Positions 34,237-42,618 are shown, numbered from the stretch's first letter. The stretch is 64,000 nt of DNA from Streptomyces sp. DSM 110735 (GCF_016482685.1 NZ_JACYHF010000012.1:62001-126000), one strand, 5' to 3'. Notes: generated by a model not told the origin, from the letters alone. A program made the numbers and translations.

Positions 34237-35517
34237 TCAGGCTTTCGGGAAGGAGGTGTGAATACGGTAGCCGTTCGGCATCTCGGGATCGCGGCGGAGA
34301 AGCACGAATACCCGGTGAACGTCGTGAGGTCCGGTGCCGCGAATGAAGTCCTCTCGGGACAGGCTCCGCCCGGTGGCCTCCTGACCGAAGTCGCATTCGA
34401 GCTCCAGGTCCCTCTTGGTCCCCTTCTCGAGCCAGCGCTTCACCGCTGATTGTTCCTTGAGCATGACCCGGTCCGTGAGGTCCTGTGCCGACTCCTCGCT
34501 GATGAAGCTCGAGCTCCCTTTGATGTTCCCTTCCGCCCGCAGCCGGGATCTCAGCTCTTGGTCGGTCTTCTCCACATGCTTGGCCAACGTGTGGGATGTG
34601 GTCGGGCTCCCCTTGCCTTCGTCGCCCGCGAGATCCGCTCGGTACTTCGGTTTGACCGGTCCTCTTCGTTTACTGCGTGGCCAGGCGTTGGGCTCTCCGT
34701 CCCCCTTGATGAGCAGACCGAGATCGTCGAGAGCCGGGCCCGCACCGCCGGCCAGGGCCGGCTCGGGTCCGAAAGAGGGCACCCGCACGCCGCCGAGAAG
34801 CTCCGTAAAACCTCCCGCGCTGCGCGCGGCTCGAACGGTGGCCCCGGCACCGCCGAGGCCACCGCCCAGCAACGCGCCGTACGCCGCGGCGTCATGAACC
34901 TCCGCCAGGTCGAGCCCGCCCTTCTGCTCACCCACCGCCATGGAGACCGGCTGGGTGACGGCAAGGTCCACCGTGACGGATTCGATGCCGCCGAAGAACG
35001 CCATGGCGAAGGTGGTGCCCGCGATGGCGGCGATCTCCTCGGTCACGGCCACGCCCAGACCGGCGGCGACCTCCGTGACCGTGGCCGCCGCCGCCACCGC
35101 CGCGCCTTCCGACATACCGGCGGTGAACACGGCCAGGGCGGTGCTGGCGACGAGCGTCGCGCCGACGATCTCCAGTTCGTGTTCGAGTTTCTTCTTGGCG
35201 CCGTGCACGGTGTCCGCGTACGCGTCCAGTCCCTTGGCCATGGCGCGGGCGGCGCCGGCCAGATCCTTCAGCCAGCCGTGGCCGTCGTGGTGGTAGCGAC
35301 GCCAGAACGGGTCGGCGAAGGCGGAGATGGCCTCGCCCTTGTTGTTCTCGATCAGGGATCCGGCCGCCTTGTTGGCGGCAGAGGTGACGTCGTCGACGTC
35401 GTCGGCGAAGGACCGCCACGCCTTGGCGGCGTCCCGCAACCCGTCCTCGTCGGCGTCCGGCCACCACATGCCCGTCATGTCCTGGACGACCTTGCGAGCC
35501 TTGTCCGCGACGCTCAC
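34237..35517 (-). CDS. Polymorphic toxin with C-terminal RNase A-like domain
   Basis: A 426-residue modular toxin. Residues ~1-95 form a helical, Trp-containing WXG100-like export region ('DMTGMWWPDADEDGLRDAAK'). Residues ~115-200 are Ala/Gly-rich and membrane-like, followed by a linker. Residues ~305-426 match the bacterial CdiA-CT RNase A-like fold: 'SHTLAKHVEKTDQELRSRLR' carries the catalytic His/Arg, 'SSSFISEESAQDLTDRVM' follows, and it ends 'YRIHTSFP' (Thr-x-Phe where relatives have Thr-x-Tyr). Predicted activity: RNA cleavage in a target cell after type VII-like export. The GTG start overlaps the stop of the WXG100-like gene by four bases. Confidence 0.8.
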   Translation of the reverse strand: MSVADKARKVVQDMTGMWWPDADEDGLRDAAKAWRSFADDVDDVTSAANKAAGSLIENNKGEAISAFADPFWRRYHHDGHGWLKDLAGAARAMAKGLDAYADTVHGAKKKLEHELEIVGATLVASTALAVFTAGMSEGAAVAAAATVTEVAAGLGVAVTEEIAAIAGTTFAMAFFGGIESVTVDLAVTQPVSMAVGEQKGGLDLAEVHDAAAYGALLGGGLGGAGATVRAARSAGGFTELLGGVRVPSFGPEPALAGGAGPALDDLGLLIKGDGEPNAWPRSKRRGPVKPKYRADLAGDEGKGSPTTSHTLAKHVEKTDQELRSRLRAEGNIKGSSSFISEESAQDLTDRVMLKEQSAVKRWLEKGTKRDLELECDFGQEATGRSLSREDFIRGTGPHDVHRVFVLLRRDPEMPNGYRIHTSFPKA

Positions 35518-35879
35518 TTGCCGTCGCCCTTGTCGTCACCCTTGTCGTCGTGTCCGATTCGGACGCGGCTGAACATGCCCCGGATCAGCTCTTCGTTGTC
35601 GATGTGCCCGTCGGCCATGTCCACCATGGCGTCGTGGATGCTCGCCAGACCGTCGACGAGGATCTGGGTGGCGTGCTCCATTTTCTTCACGTGCGGGCCG
35701 TACAGCTTGTGGAACTTCTCGCCCTGCTCGTCGTCGCCCCACGGCGCACCGGCCGCGGCCAGTCCGTGCCTCAGCTTGGTCAGAGCATGCGCGAGGGCAA
35801 CGCTCTCGTGGTGAAAACGAGGCGCCGTCGATTTGATGTCAGCGATCTTGATATCGAGTATCTCGCCGCTCTCACCCAT
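35514..35879 (-). CDS. WXG100-like export partner
   Basis: A 121-residue helical protein with a central 'APWGDDEQGEKFHKLYGPHV', typical of the ESAT-6/WXG100 partner proteins encoded before LXG/T7SS-type toxins, and a charged Asp/Lys/Gly tail ('DDKGDDKGDGK'). It is the first gene of the toxin operon, and its stop overlaps the toxin start (GTGA), implying translational coupling. It probably forms a helical hairpin with the toxin N terminus for export. No secretion ATPase is in this window. Confidence 0.7.
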   Translation of the reverse strand: MGESGEILDIKIADIKSTAPRFHHESVALAHALTKLRHGLAAAGAPWGDDEQGEKFHKLYGPHVKKMEHATQILVDGLASIHDAMVDMADGHIDNEELIRGMFSRVRIGHDDKGDDKGDGK

Positions 35880-35986
35880 GACGTGGGTTCTCCCCCTCCA
35901 CCGACTGCACGGGTGTTCGACCTTAGTGGCCAGTCTCGCTTCGCTGTCGCGATGATCGCAAAGGGAGAGCAAAGGTCCTGCAACGC

Positions 35987-36022
35987 CGAGGCCCGGCGTC
36001 CCCGTGGGGAGGCCGGGCCTTG
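35987..36022 (-). terminator. Terminator of groEL1
   Basis: AGGCCCGGC (35989-35997) pairs with GCCGGGCCT (36012-36020), with a CCCC/GGGG inner stem. It lies about 17 bases past the groEL1 stop on the minus strand. Confidence 0.7.
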
Positions 36023-36038
36023 GTGTGGTGAGGGTGGG

Positions 36039-37667
36039 TCAGTGGGCGTGACCGTGGCTGTGGCCGTGGCCGGCAGCAGCCTCTTCCTCTTCCTTCTTCT
36101 CGACGACCAGGGTCTCGGTCGTCAGGAGGAGGGCGGCGATGGAGGCCGCGTTCTCCAGGGCGGAGCGGGTGACCTTGACCGGGTCGATGACGCCGGCCTT
36201 GATCAGGTCGCCGTACTCGCCGGTGGCGGCGTTGTAGCCCTGGCCCTTCTCCATGTCCTTGACCTTGGAGACGATGACGTAGCCCTCCTGGCCGGCGTTC
36301 TCGCCGATCCAGCGCAGGGGCTCGACCACGGCGTTGCGGACGACCGAGACACCGGTGGCCTCGTCGCCGGTCTTGCCGAGGTTGTCGTCCAGGACCTTGG
36401 AGGAGTGGACCAGCGCGGAGCCACCACCGGAGACGATGCCCTCCTCGACCGCGGCGCGGGTCGCGGAGATGGCGTCCTCCAGACGGTGCTTCTTCTCCTT
36501 CAGCTCCACCTCGGTGGCGGCGCCGACCTTGATCACGCACACGCCGCCGGCCAGCTTCGCGAGGCGCTCCTGGAGCTTCTCGCGGTCCCAGTCGGAGTCC
36601 GTGTTCTCGATCTCGGCCTTGATCTGGTTGACGCGGCCCGTGAGGTCGGCCGCGTTGCCGCCGCCCTCGACGATCGTGGTGTCGTCCTTGGTGACGGTCA
36701 CGCGGCGGGCGGTGCCCAGCACGTCCAGACCGGCCTGGTCGAGCTTGAGGCCGACCTCCTCGGAGATGACGGTGGCGCCGGTGAGGACGGCCATGTCCTG
36801 CAGCATCGCCTTGCGGCGGTCGCCGAAGCCGGGAGCCTTCACCGCGACGGCGTTGAAGGTGCCGCGGATCTTGTTGACCACCAGGGTCGACAGGGCCTCG
36901 CCCTCGACGTCCTCGGCGATGATCAGCAGCGGCTTCGAGGCGTTGGTCTGGATGATCTTCTCGAGCAGCGGGAGCAGCTCGGTGATCGAGGAGATCTTGC
37001 CCTGGTTGATCAGGATGTACGGGTCGTCGAGGACGGCCTCCATACGCTCCTGGTCGGTGACGAAGTACGGGGACAGGTAGCCCTTGTCGAAGGCCATGCC
37101 CTCGGTGAAGTCCAGCTCCAGACCGAAGGTGTTGGACTCCTCGACGGTGATGACACCGTCCTTGCCGACCTTGTCCATGGCCTCGGCGATCAGCTCGCCG
37201 ACCTGGTCGTCCTGCGCGGAGAGCGCGGCGACGGCGGCGATGTCCGACTTCTCGTCGATCGGACGGGCAGCGGCGTGCAGGTCCTCGGAGACGGCCTTGA
37301 CGGCGGCGTCGATGCCCTTCTTCAGGGCGGCCGGGGAGGCACCGGCGGCGACGTTCTTCAGACCCTCGCGCACGAGCGCCTGGGCGAGCACCGTGGCGGT
37401 GGTGGTGCCGTCACCCGCGATGTCGTTGGTCTTGGTCGCCACCTCCTTCACGAGCTGGGCGCCGAGGTTCTCGAACGGGTCCTCGATCTCGACCTCACGG
37501 GCGATCGTGACACCGTCGTTGGTGATGGTGGGCGCGCCGAACTTCTTGTCGATGACGACGTTGCGACCCCGGGGGCCGATCGTCACCTTCACCGTGTCGG
37601 CCAGCTTGTTGACGCCGCGCTCAAGGGCGCGACGGGCGTCCTCGTCGAACTTCAGAGTCTTCGCCAT
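36039..37667 (-). CDS. groEL1: Chaperonin GroEL1
   Basis: A 542-residue 60-kDa chaperonin. 'VTIGPRGRNVVIDKKFGAPT', the ATP-site 'NDIAGDGTTTATVLAQAL' and 'EGIVSGGGSALVHS' are canonical. The C terminus ends in 'AAAGHGHSHGHAH', a His-rich tail typical of the actinobacterial GroEL1 paralogue, in contrast to the Gly-Met tail of GroEL2. It lies 119 bases downstream of groES, co-transcribed under the CIRCE-controlled promoter. Confidence 0.97.
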   Translation of the reverse strand: MAKTLKFDEDARRALERGVNKLADTVKVTIGPRGRNVVIDKKFGAPTITNDGVTIAREVEIEDPFENLGAQLVKEVATKTNDIAGDGTTTATVLAQALVREGLKNVAAGASPAALKKGIDAAVKAVSEDLHAAARPIDEKSDIAAVAALSAQDDQVGELIAEAMDKVGKDGVITVEESNTFGLELDFTEGMAFDKGYLSPYFVTDQERMEAVLDDPYILINQGKISSITELLPLLEKIIQTNASKPLLIIAEDVEGEALSTLVVNKIRGTFNAVAVKAPGFGDRRKAMLQDMAVLTGATVISEEVGLKLDQAGLDVLGTARRVTVTKDDTTIVEGGGNAADLTGRVNQIKAEIENTDSDWDREKLQERLAKLAGGVCVIKVGAATEVELKEKKHRLEDAISATRAAVEEGIVSGGGSALVHSSKVLDDNLGKTGDEATGVSVVRNAVVEPLRWIGENAGQEGYVIVSKVKDMEKGQGYNAATGEYGDLIKAGVIDPVKVTRSALENAASIAALLLTTETLVVEKKEEEEAAAGHGHSHGHAH

Positions 37668-37786
37668 GACAGCGGTAGCCCTCTCGAAAATCTGGGTGGA
37701 TGTGACCGCGCCCCCGGCCGCCCGGCTTCCTCTCGGTCGCGGGGGGCCAGGGGCGCAGTGGTGAAGCAGAGGCTGCTTCGGGTGAA

Positions 37787-38095
37787 CTACTTCTCGATGA
37801 TCGCGAGCACGTCGCGCGCCGAGAGGACGAGGTACTCGTCGCCGTTGTACTTCACCTCGGTGCCGCCGTACTTGCTGTACAGCACGATGTCGCCGACCTT
37901 GACGTCGAGCGGCAGGCGCTCGCCGTTCTCGAAGCGGCCCGGGCCCACGGCGAGGACGGCGCCCTCCTGGGGCTTCTCCTTCGCGGTGTCCGGAATGACC
38001 AGGCCAGAGGCCGTGGTCTGCTCGGCGTCCAGCGGCTGGACCACGATGCGGTCCTCGAGCGGCTTGATGGCAACCTTGGAGCTGGCGGTCGTCAC
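37787..38095 (-). CDS. groES: Co-chaperonin GroES
   Basis: A 102-residue GroES: 'AIKPLEDRIVVQPLDAEQTT', mobile loop with 'TTASGLVIPDTAKEKPQEG' and 'GDIVLYSKYGGTEVKYNGDE'. The GTG at 38095 has GGAGG seven bases before it; longer frames upstream are spurious. It heads the operon with groEL1 and is preceded by two CIRCE operators. Confidence 0.97.
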   Translation of the reverse strand: MTTASSKVAIKPLEDRIVVQPLDAEQTTASGLVIPDTAKEKPQEGAVLAVGPGRFENGERLPLDVKVGDIVLYSKYGGTEVKYNGDEYLVLSARDVLAIIEK

Positions 38096-38194
38096 GATCC
38101 GACCTCCCCCTTCTGAGATCACACGGGGTTGACTGTCTGAGGTGGCGACCAGGTGGATCCGTCGTCGCGGGTGCCGGACCTGCCCGTCGCTTTG

Positions 38195-38221
38195 TTGGCA
38201 CTCTCTGCTGCCGAGTGCCAG
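38195..38221. promoter_or_regulatory. CIRCE operator 1
   Basis: TTGGCACTC, nine bases, GAGTGCCAG: an HrcA-binding inverted repeat immediately downstream of the predicted groES transcription start, with one or two deviations from the canonical arms. Confidence 0.9.
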
Positions 38222-38226
38222 AGCCG

Positions 38227-38256
38227 AGACTATGACCGGGGTTAGCACTCGGTCAA
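38227..38256 (-). promoter_or_regulatory. groES-groEL1 promoter
   Basis: On the minus strand TTGACC (38251-38256), an 18-base spacer and TAGTCT (38227-38232). The -35 lies in the spacer of CIRCE operator 2, and the transcript would start beside CIRCE operator 1, so HrcA binding at either would block transcription. Confidence 0.8.
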
Positions 38257-38268
38257 GCGGAGTGCCAA
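38242..38268. promoter_or_regulatory. CIRCE operator 2
   Basis: TTAGCACTC, nine bases, GAGTGCCAA: near-perfect CIRCE element overlapping the -35 region. Confidence 0.95.
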
Positions 38269-38317
38269 TTGCCGTGCGGCGCGTCGGGGATGTCGGTGCG
38301 GGGAGTCGCGTCCACCG

Positions 38318-38390
38318 TTTCGGGGGCTGCGCCCCCGGACCCCCGCTTTCGGCCCTCAAGGGGCCTCGTCCTCAAACGCCGGACGGGCTG
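38318..38390. repeat. Dispersed Streptomyces intergenic repeat
   Basis: A GC hairpin CGGGGGC-TGC-GCCCCCG, then 'GGACCCCCGC' and, further on, 'CCTCAAACGCCGGACGGGCTG'. I recognise these words from intergenic regions across Streptomyces genomes. It lies between the groES promoter and the end of the leftward deacetylase gene, where it may also serve as terminator. Confidence 0.7.
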
Positions 38391-38407
38391 ACAGTGAGCG
38401 GAGTTGA

Positions 38408-39232
38408 CTACAGGTAGTCCTCCAAGTGGCCCACCGTCAGGCCGCGTTCCTGCACCTTGCGCAGCAGTCGCGCCGTCCGTTCGCCCAGGGCCGTTGCCGG
38501 GCCTCGGGCTGGGCCCACTCGGACGATGTCGCCCGGGAGGAGGGTGTGGGGGCCTCTTGTGTAGGCGACGCCGGTGGGGGTGACCGTCGCGCGCCAGAGG
38601 ACGAGCGCGGTGATGCCGCAGTGGGCGGCGGCGCGGAGGGTGGTGTGGTCGTAGGTGCCGTGGCGGGGGCGGAGGAGGTGGGCGGTGGGATGGGTGCACA
38701 GGGCGGTGCGCTGGCGGGTGTAGGGGAGGCCGGGGAGGGTGCCGCGGCGGGGGGCTCGGTGTTCGACCGTCGCGCCTGCCCGGCGGAGCGCCGGTTGGCG
38801 GGCGGTGGCGAAGACCGTGACCGGGAGGTGGAGTTCGCGGATCAGGGTGGCCAGGCGGGGGTCCTGGCCGACGCCGTCGTCGTAGGTGAGGAAGACGACC
38901 TTGTCGGTGGTGGGGACGCGGTCGACGACTGCGGGGAGGCGGGTGGCCGTGCGGGTGGTCGCCGCGTGGTGGGGGGCGGTGGCGAGGGGGGCGGGCAGAC
39001 CCCAGTGGCGGTAGGCGCGGTCGGCGCGGACCACGGGGCGGTGCACTCCCTCGGCGGCCTTCTTGCCGAGGCGTTCGATGGGGTCGACGGACTGGGCGCA
39101 GCCGGTCAGGAGGGCGGCGGTGGCCAGTACGGCGCACAGCGCGGTGCGCGCGCCCCCACCCGCGCTCCCGCGCCCGGTCCCGGACCCGCCGCCTCCGCCT
39201 CTCATCGAGCGCCCCCGCCCCCCGTCGCTCAC
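38408..39232 (-). CDS. Degenerate polysaccharide deacetylase lipoprotein
   Basis: A 274-residue predicted lipoprotein (lipobox 'LLTGCAQ') of the NodB/polysaccharide deacetylase fold. The Asp-Asp motif survives as 'VVFLTYDDGVGQD', but the metal-binding His-x3-His motif, present in its neighbour as 'NHTLTHPY', is replaced by 'VEHRAPRRG', lacking the second His. It aligns with the neighbour over the whole length, down to the shared C-terminal 'LEDYL', so it is a diverged tandem duplicate. The GTG start overlaps the neighbour's stop by four bases with GGAGG seven bases upstream: translational coupling. Probably without deacetylase activity. Confidence 0.8.
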   Translation of the reverse strand: MSDGGRGRSMRGGGGGSGTGRGSAGGGARTALCAVLATAALLTGCAQSVDPIERLGKKAAEGVHRPVVRADRAYRHWGLPAPLATAPHHAATTRTATRLPAVVDRVPTTDKVVFLTYDDGVGQDPRLATLIRELHLPVTVFATARQPALRRAGATVEHRAPRRGTLPGLPYTRQRTALCTHPTAHLLRPRHGTYDHTTLRAAAHCGITALVLWRATVTPTGVAYTRGPHTLLPGDIVRVGPARGPATALGERTARLLRKVQERGLTVGHLEDYL

Positions 39233-40152
39233 AGGTAGTCCTCCAGGCGGGCCACCGCGTAGCCCTCGGCCGTGACCTTGTTCAGGAAGCGGCGCATGTC
39301 GTCGACCATGGTGCCGTTCCACTCGTCGGGACCGCGGAAGTGGGTGAGGACGATGTCGCCGCGGCGCAGTTGGCGGTCGTCCTCGCGGTACTCCCAGTGG
39401 TCGACGTAGACCTCTTCGTTCCAGATCGGCGCGTACTTGATGCCGCAGGACTTGGCGGCGCGCAGGGTGTCCTGGTTGTAGTCGCCGTAGGGCGGGCGCA
39501 GGACGGTGGGGCGCTTGCCGAACTGCTTCTCCATGATGTCCTGCATCCCGCAGATCTCGTGGCGCTGCTCCTCGTAGGAGAGACCGGGGAGATAGGGGTG
39601 GGTGAGGGTGTGGTTGTCGAGGGTGTTGCCGTACGACTGCGCCGTGCGGAAGTAGCCGTAGTCGTCCTTGACGAGGTAGTTGCTGAGGAAGGCGGTGTAC
39701 GGGATCTTCAGCTCCCGCATCATCTCCAGGAACTTGGGGTCCTTCTCGGCGCCGTCGTCGATGGTGAGGAAGACGACCTTCTGCCGGGTGGGGACGGTGG
39801 TGAAGACCGGGGGGAGGTCCCAGTCGTCCTGGTGGTCGACCTCGAAACCGGCGCGCGCGGTGATCCTCGGCTTGACCCGGGGCGGCGCGGGCGGGGTGAC
39901 CGGGACCTGCGCGAGGCCCCACTTGCGGGCGGCGGCCGCCATGCGCTGCTGTTCGGCGAGGCGGGCGGCTGCCGCGTCCTGGGGTTTGGCGGGGCCGGGC
40001 TGTCCGGCGGGTGCCTTGTGCGGGGCGGCGCTGTCGCCGGGGCCCGCGCAACCGGTGAGGACGGCGGCGGTGGTCAGTGCGGCGGCGCCGCAGCGCAGGG
40101 CGGTCGAGCGCCAACGCGCCCGAATTTTATCGTTTTGTACGACGGCTCGCAT
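39229..40152 (-). CDS. Polysaccharide deacetylase lipoprotein
   Basis: A 307-residue lipoprotein with lipobox 'VLTGCAG' after an N-terminal signal segment. The NodB-type domain is complete: 'VVFLTIDDGAEKD' (Asp-Asp), metal-binding 'DNHTLTHPYL', 'LRPPYGDYNQDT' and the C-terminal 'DIVLTHFRG'. It would remove acetyl groups from an N-acetylated cell-surface polymer such as peptidoglycan or chitin-like glycan. The ATG at 40152 follows only a weak ribosome binding site. It is the first of a two-gene overlapping unit. Confidence 0.87.
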   Translation of the reverse strand: MRAVVQNDKIRARWRSTALRCGAAALTTAAVLTGCAGPGDSAAPHKAPAGQPGPAKPQDAAAARLAEQQRMAAAARKWGLAQVPVTPPAPPRVKPRITARAGFEVDHQDDWDLPPVFTTVPTRQKVVFLTIDDGAEKDPKFLEMMRELKIPYTAFLSNYLVKDDYGYFRTAQSYGNTLDNHTLTHPYLPGLSYEEQRHEICGMQDIMEKQFGKRPTVLRPPYGDYNQDTLRAAKSCGIKYAPIWNEEVYVDHWEYREDDRQLRRGDIVLTHFRGPDEWNGTMVDDMRRFLNKVTAEGYAVARLEDYL

Positions 40153-40242
40153 GGTGCCGGATCTTGGCAGGCCGGAGCCCCGTGACCGGCCCGACACCGC
40201 CGTCGGAGGCGTACGGTCCACCGACTGGCCCACAATGAGCCG

Positions 40243-41421
40243 GTGAACGACCAGCTCTCCTCCTTCCACGCCCTGCGCACCGACGAGGGCAGGGCCCTGC
40301 TCGACGAGGTGCGCGGCACCGCCCCGGCCGACGAACTCGCCGTCGCCACCCGGCTGCGCCGCACCCACCCCGTCGAGCTGGTGTCGGCAGCGCTGGGGCA
40401 GGCACGGCTGCGGCAGCGGGCGGCGGCGAAGTTCGGGGCGGAGGACGCGGAGCGGATGTTCTTCACGCCGAACGGGGTCGAGCAGTCGACCCGGACCAGC
40501 GTGGCGGCGTACCGCGCGGAGCGGATGCGGGCGCTCGGGGTGACCTCGGTGGCGGACCTGTGCTGCGGGATCGGCGGCGACGCGCTCGCGCTGGCCCGCG
40601 CGGGCGTCCGGGTGCTCGCCGTGGACCGCGACCCGCTGACGGCGGCGGTGGCGCGGGCGAACGCCGAGGCGCTGGGGCTCGACGACCTGATCGAGGTGCG
40701 CGAGGCGGACGTCACCGAGGTGGACACGGCCGGGTACGACGCGGTGTTCGTGGACCCGGCGCGGCGGGGCGGACGCGGTCGCATCTTCGACCCGGAGGCG
40801 TACTCACCGCCGCTGTCCTGGGCGGTCGCGGCGGCCCGTACGGCGCCGCGCGCCGCGCTGAAGATCGCCCCCGGCATCCCGCACGAGGCGGTGCCCGCGG
40901 AAGCCGAGGCGGAGTGGATCTCGGACGCCGGGGACGTGAAGGAGGCGGTGCTGTGGTTCGGCACCGGCGCCCCCGGCGGCGTCCGCGCCACCCTGCTCCC
41001 GGGCCCGCGCACCCTTGAGGGACGCGGTCTGCCCGACCCGGCGGTGCGCCCGGTCGGCCGCTACCTCTACGAGCCCGACGGCGCCGCCATCCGCGCCCAC
41101 CTGGTCGCCGAGGTCGCCGAAGCCGTGGACGGCGGTCTCCTGGACGAGACCATCGCCTACATCACCTCCGACACCCTGCGCCCCACCCCCTACGCCACCG
41201 CCTACGAGATCACCGACCAACTCCCCTTCAACCTCAAGAAGTTGAAAGCCCTCCTCCGCGAACGCCAGGTCGGCACCCTCACCGTCAAAAAGCGCGGCTC
41301 GGCCGTAGAACCGGAAGAACTCCGCCGCAAGGTGAAGCCCCAGGGCCCCCACTCCGCGACGGTGTTCCTGACCCGGGTGGCGGGAGCACCGACGATGCTG
41401 ATCGGGCGTCCGGCGGCGTAG
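40243..41421 (+). CDS. Class I methyltransferase with THUMP-like domain
   Basis: A 392-residue SAM-dependent methyltransferase. Motif I is 'VADLCCGIGGDALALARAG', the acidic loop 'VLAVDRDPLTAAVA', and 'YDAVFVDPARRGGRGR' is the motif IV region seen in nucleic-acid methyltransferases. The C terminus (~residues 310-392, 'TLTVKKRGSAVEPEELRRKV') is a THUMP-like RNA-binding domain. The GTG at 40243 follows CACAAT by seven bases, consistent with a leaderless transcript. Target RNA unknown; monocistronic. Confidence 0.8.
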   Translation: MNDQLSSFHALRTDEGRALLDEVRGTAPADELAVATRLRRTHPVELVSAALGQARLRQRAAAKFGAEDAERMFFTPNGVEQSTRTSVAAYRAERMRALGVTSVADLCCGIGGDALALARAGVRVLAVDRDPLTAAVARANAEALGLDDLIEVREADVTEVDTAGYDAVFVDPARRGGRGRIFDPEAYSPPLSWAVAAARTAPRAALKIAPGIPHEAVPAEAEAEWISDAGDVKEAVLWFGTGAPGGVRATLLPGPRTLEGRGLPDPAVRPVGRYLYEPDGAAIRAHLVAEVAEAVDGGLLDETIAYITSDTLRPTPYATAYEITDQLPFNLKKLKALLRERQVGTLTVKKRGSAVEPEELRRKVKPQGPHSATVFLTRVAGAPTMLIGRPAA

Positions 41422-41455
41422 CGGCACTCACACGGCGGCGCTCACCCGGCTACGC

Positions 41456-42478
41456 TCAGGCGGGCGGCGCCCCCGTGCTCGACCGCACCACCAGGCTCGT
41501 CGCCAGTTCCACGCGGGTGGAGGCGGAGTCCGTGCGGCCGAGGTCGAGGACCAGGCGGGCGGCGGCTTCGGCCATTTCGGTCAGGGGCTGGCGGACGGTG
41601 GTGAGCGGGGGGCCGACCCAGCGGGCGACGGGGAGGTCGTCGAAGCCGACGATGCTGAGGTCGTCCGGGACGCGGAGACCGAGTTCGCGGGCGGCTTCGT
41701 AGAGGCCGAGGGCCTGGAGGTCGTTGCCCGCGAAGACGGCGGTGGGGCGGTCGGGGGCGCGGAGCAACTCCAGGCCGAGGCGGCGCCCTGAGTCGTGGTG
41801 GAAGTCGCCCGCCTTGATCAGTTGCGGATCGACGGGCAGACCGGCGGTCTCCAGCGCGGCCCGGTAGCCGTCGAGGCGGGCGCGGCTGCACATCATGCGG
41901 GAGGGTCCGCTGATCGCGCCGACGCGGGTGTGGCCGAGGTCGATGAGGTGCCGGGTCGCGGCGAGACCGCCCTGCCAGTTGGTGGCGCCGATGGAGGGCA
42001 CGTCGGCGCCCGGGTCGCCCGCCGGGTCGAGGACCACGAAGGGGATGCGGCGGCTGGTCAGCAGGGCGCGCTGGGAGTCGTCGAGGTCCGACAGGACCAG
42101 GATCACGCCGTGCGGGCGGCGCCCCGCGACCTGGTCGGCCCAGGTGCGCCCGGGGGTGAGCCGCCCGGCGCTCTCGGAGAGCACCACGCTCAGTCCCGCC
42201 TCCCGGGCGACGTTCTCCACGCCCCGGATGACCTCCATCGCCCAGGCGCTCTCCAGCTCGTGGAAGACCAGGTCGATCAGCGGCGAGCGAGTCGCCTCGG
42301 CCCGTCTGCGGCGGTAGCCGTGGGCGCGCAGCAGCTCCTCGACCCGGGCGCGGGTGGCGGCGGCGACGTCCGCGCGCCCGTTGAGCACCTTCGAAACAGT
42401 CGGAGCCGACACCCCGGCTTCCCGGGCGATCTCGGCGAGCGTGGCGCTCTGCGCCGTTCCGTTCTTCGTCGGCTTCAT
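41456..42478 (-). CDS. LacI-family repressor of the sugar operon
   Basis: A 340-residue LacI/GalR regulator: N-terminal HTH and hinge ('TLAEIAREAGVSAPTVSKVL') and a periplasmic-binding-protein-type effector domain. It is divergent from the ABC operon, sharing a 140-bp region with a predicted promoter and CGAA-Nx-TTCG dyads of the kind reported for BxlR in Streptomyces. It therefore probably represses 42619-48065 until the imported oligosaccharide or a derivative appears. Confidence 0.87.
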   Translation of the reverse strand: MKPTKNGTAQSATLAEIAREAGVSAPTVSKVLNGRADVAAATRARVEELLRAHGYRRRRAEATRSPLIDLVFHELESAWAMEVIRGVENVAREAGLSVVLSESAGRLTPGRTWADQVAGRRPHGVILVLSDLDDSQRALLTSRRIPFVVLDPAGDPGADVPSIGATNWQGGLAATRHLIDLGHTRVGAISGPSRMMCSRARLDGYRAALETAGLPVDPQLIKAGDFHHDSGRRLGLELLRAPDRPTAVFAGNDLQALGLYEAARELGLRVPDDLSIVGFDDLPVARWVGPPLTTVRQPLTEMAEAAARLVLDLGRTDSASTRVELATSLVVRSSTGAPPA

Positions 42479-42506
42479 GGCCGCGATCGTATCTCTGCGA
42501 GACCTC

Positions 42507-42535
42507 TTGACGGGCTCTCTCGGGCGTCTTACGTT
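42507..42535 (+). promoter_or_regulatory. Promoter of the sugar-uptake operon
   Basis: TTGACG (42507-42512), a 17-base spacer and TACGTT (42530-42535) place the start near 42542, about 77 bases before the binding-protein ATG and just before the operator dyads. Confidence 0.6.
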
Positions 42536-42558
42536 CCCGGAACATTCGAGTTGTCTTT

Positions 42559-42579
42559 CGAAACATTCGAAGACTTTCG
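42559..42579. promoter_or_regulatory. LacI-type operator dyads
   Basis: CGAAACATTCG (42559-42569) and the overlapping CGAAGACTTTCG (42568-42579) are CGAA/TTCG inverted repeats just after the predicted transcription start. The Streptomyces xylobiose regulator BxlR is reported to bind CGAA-N-TTCG, so a BxlR-like repressor is a good candidate. Confidence 0.6.
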
Positions 42580-42618
42580 CGGAGCCATCCGCGAGCGATC
42601 CGTGAGGGGTGCCCGTTC

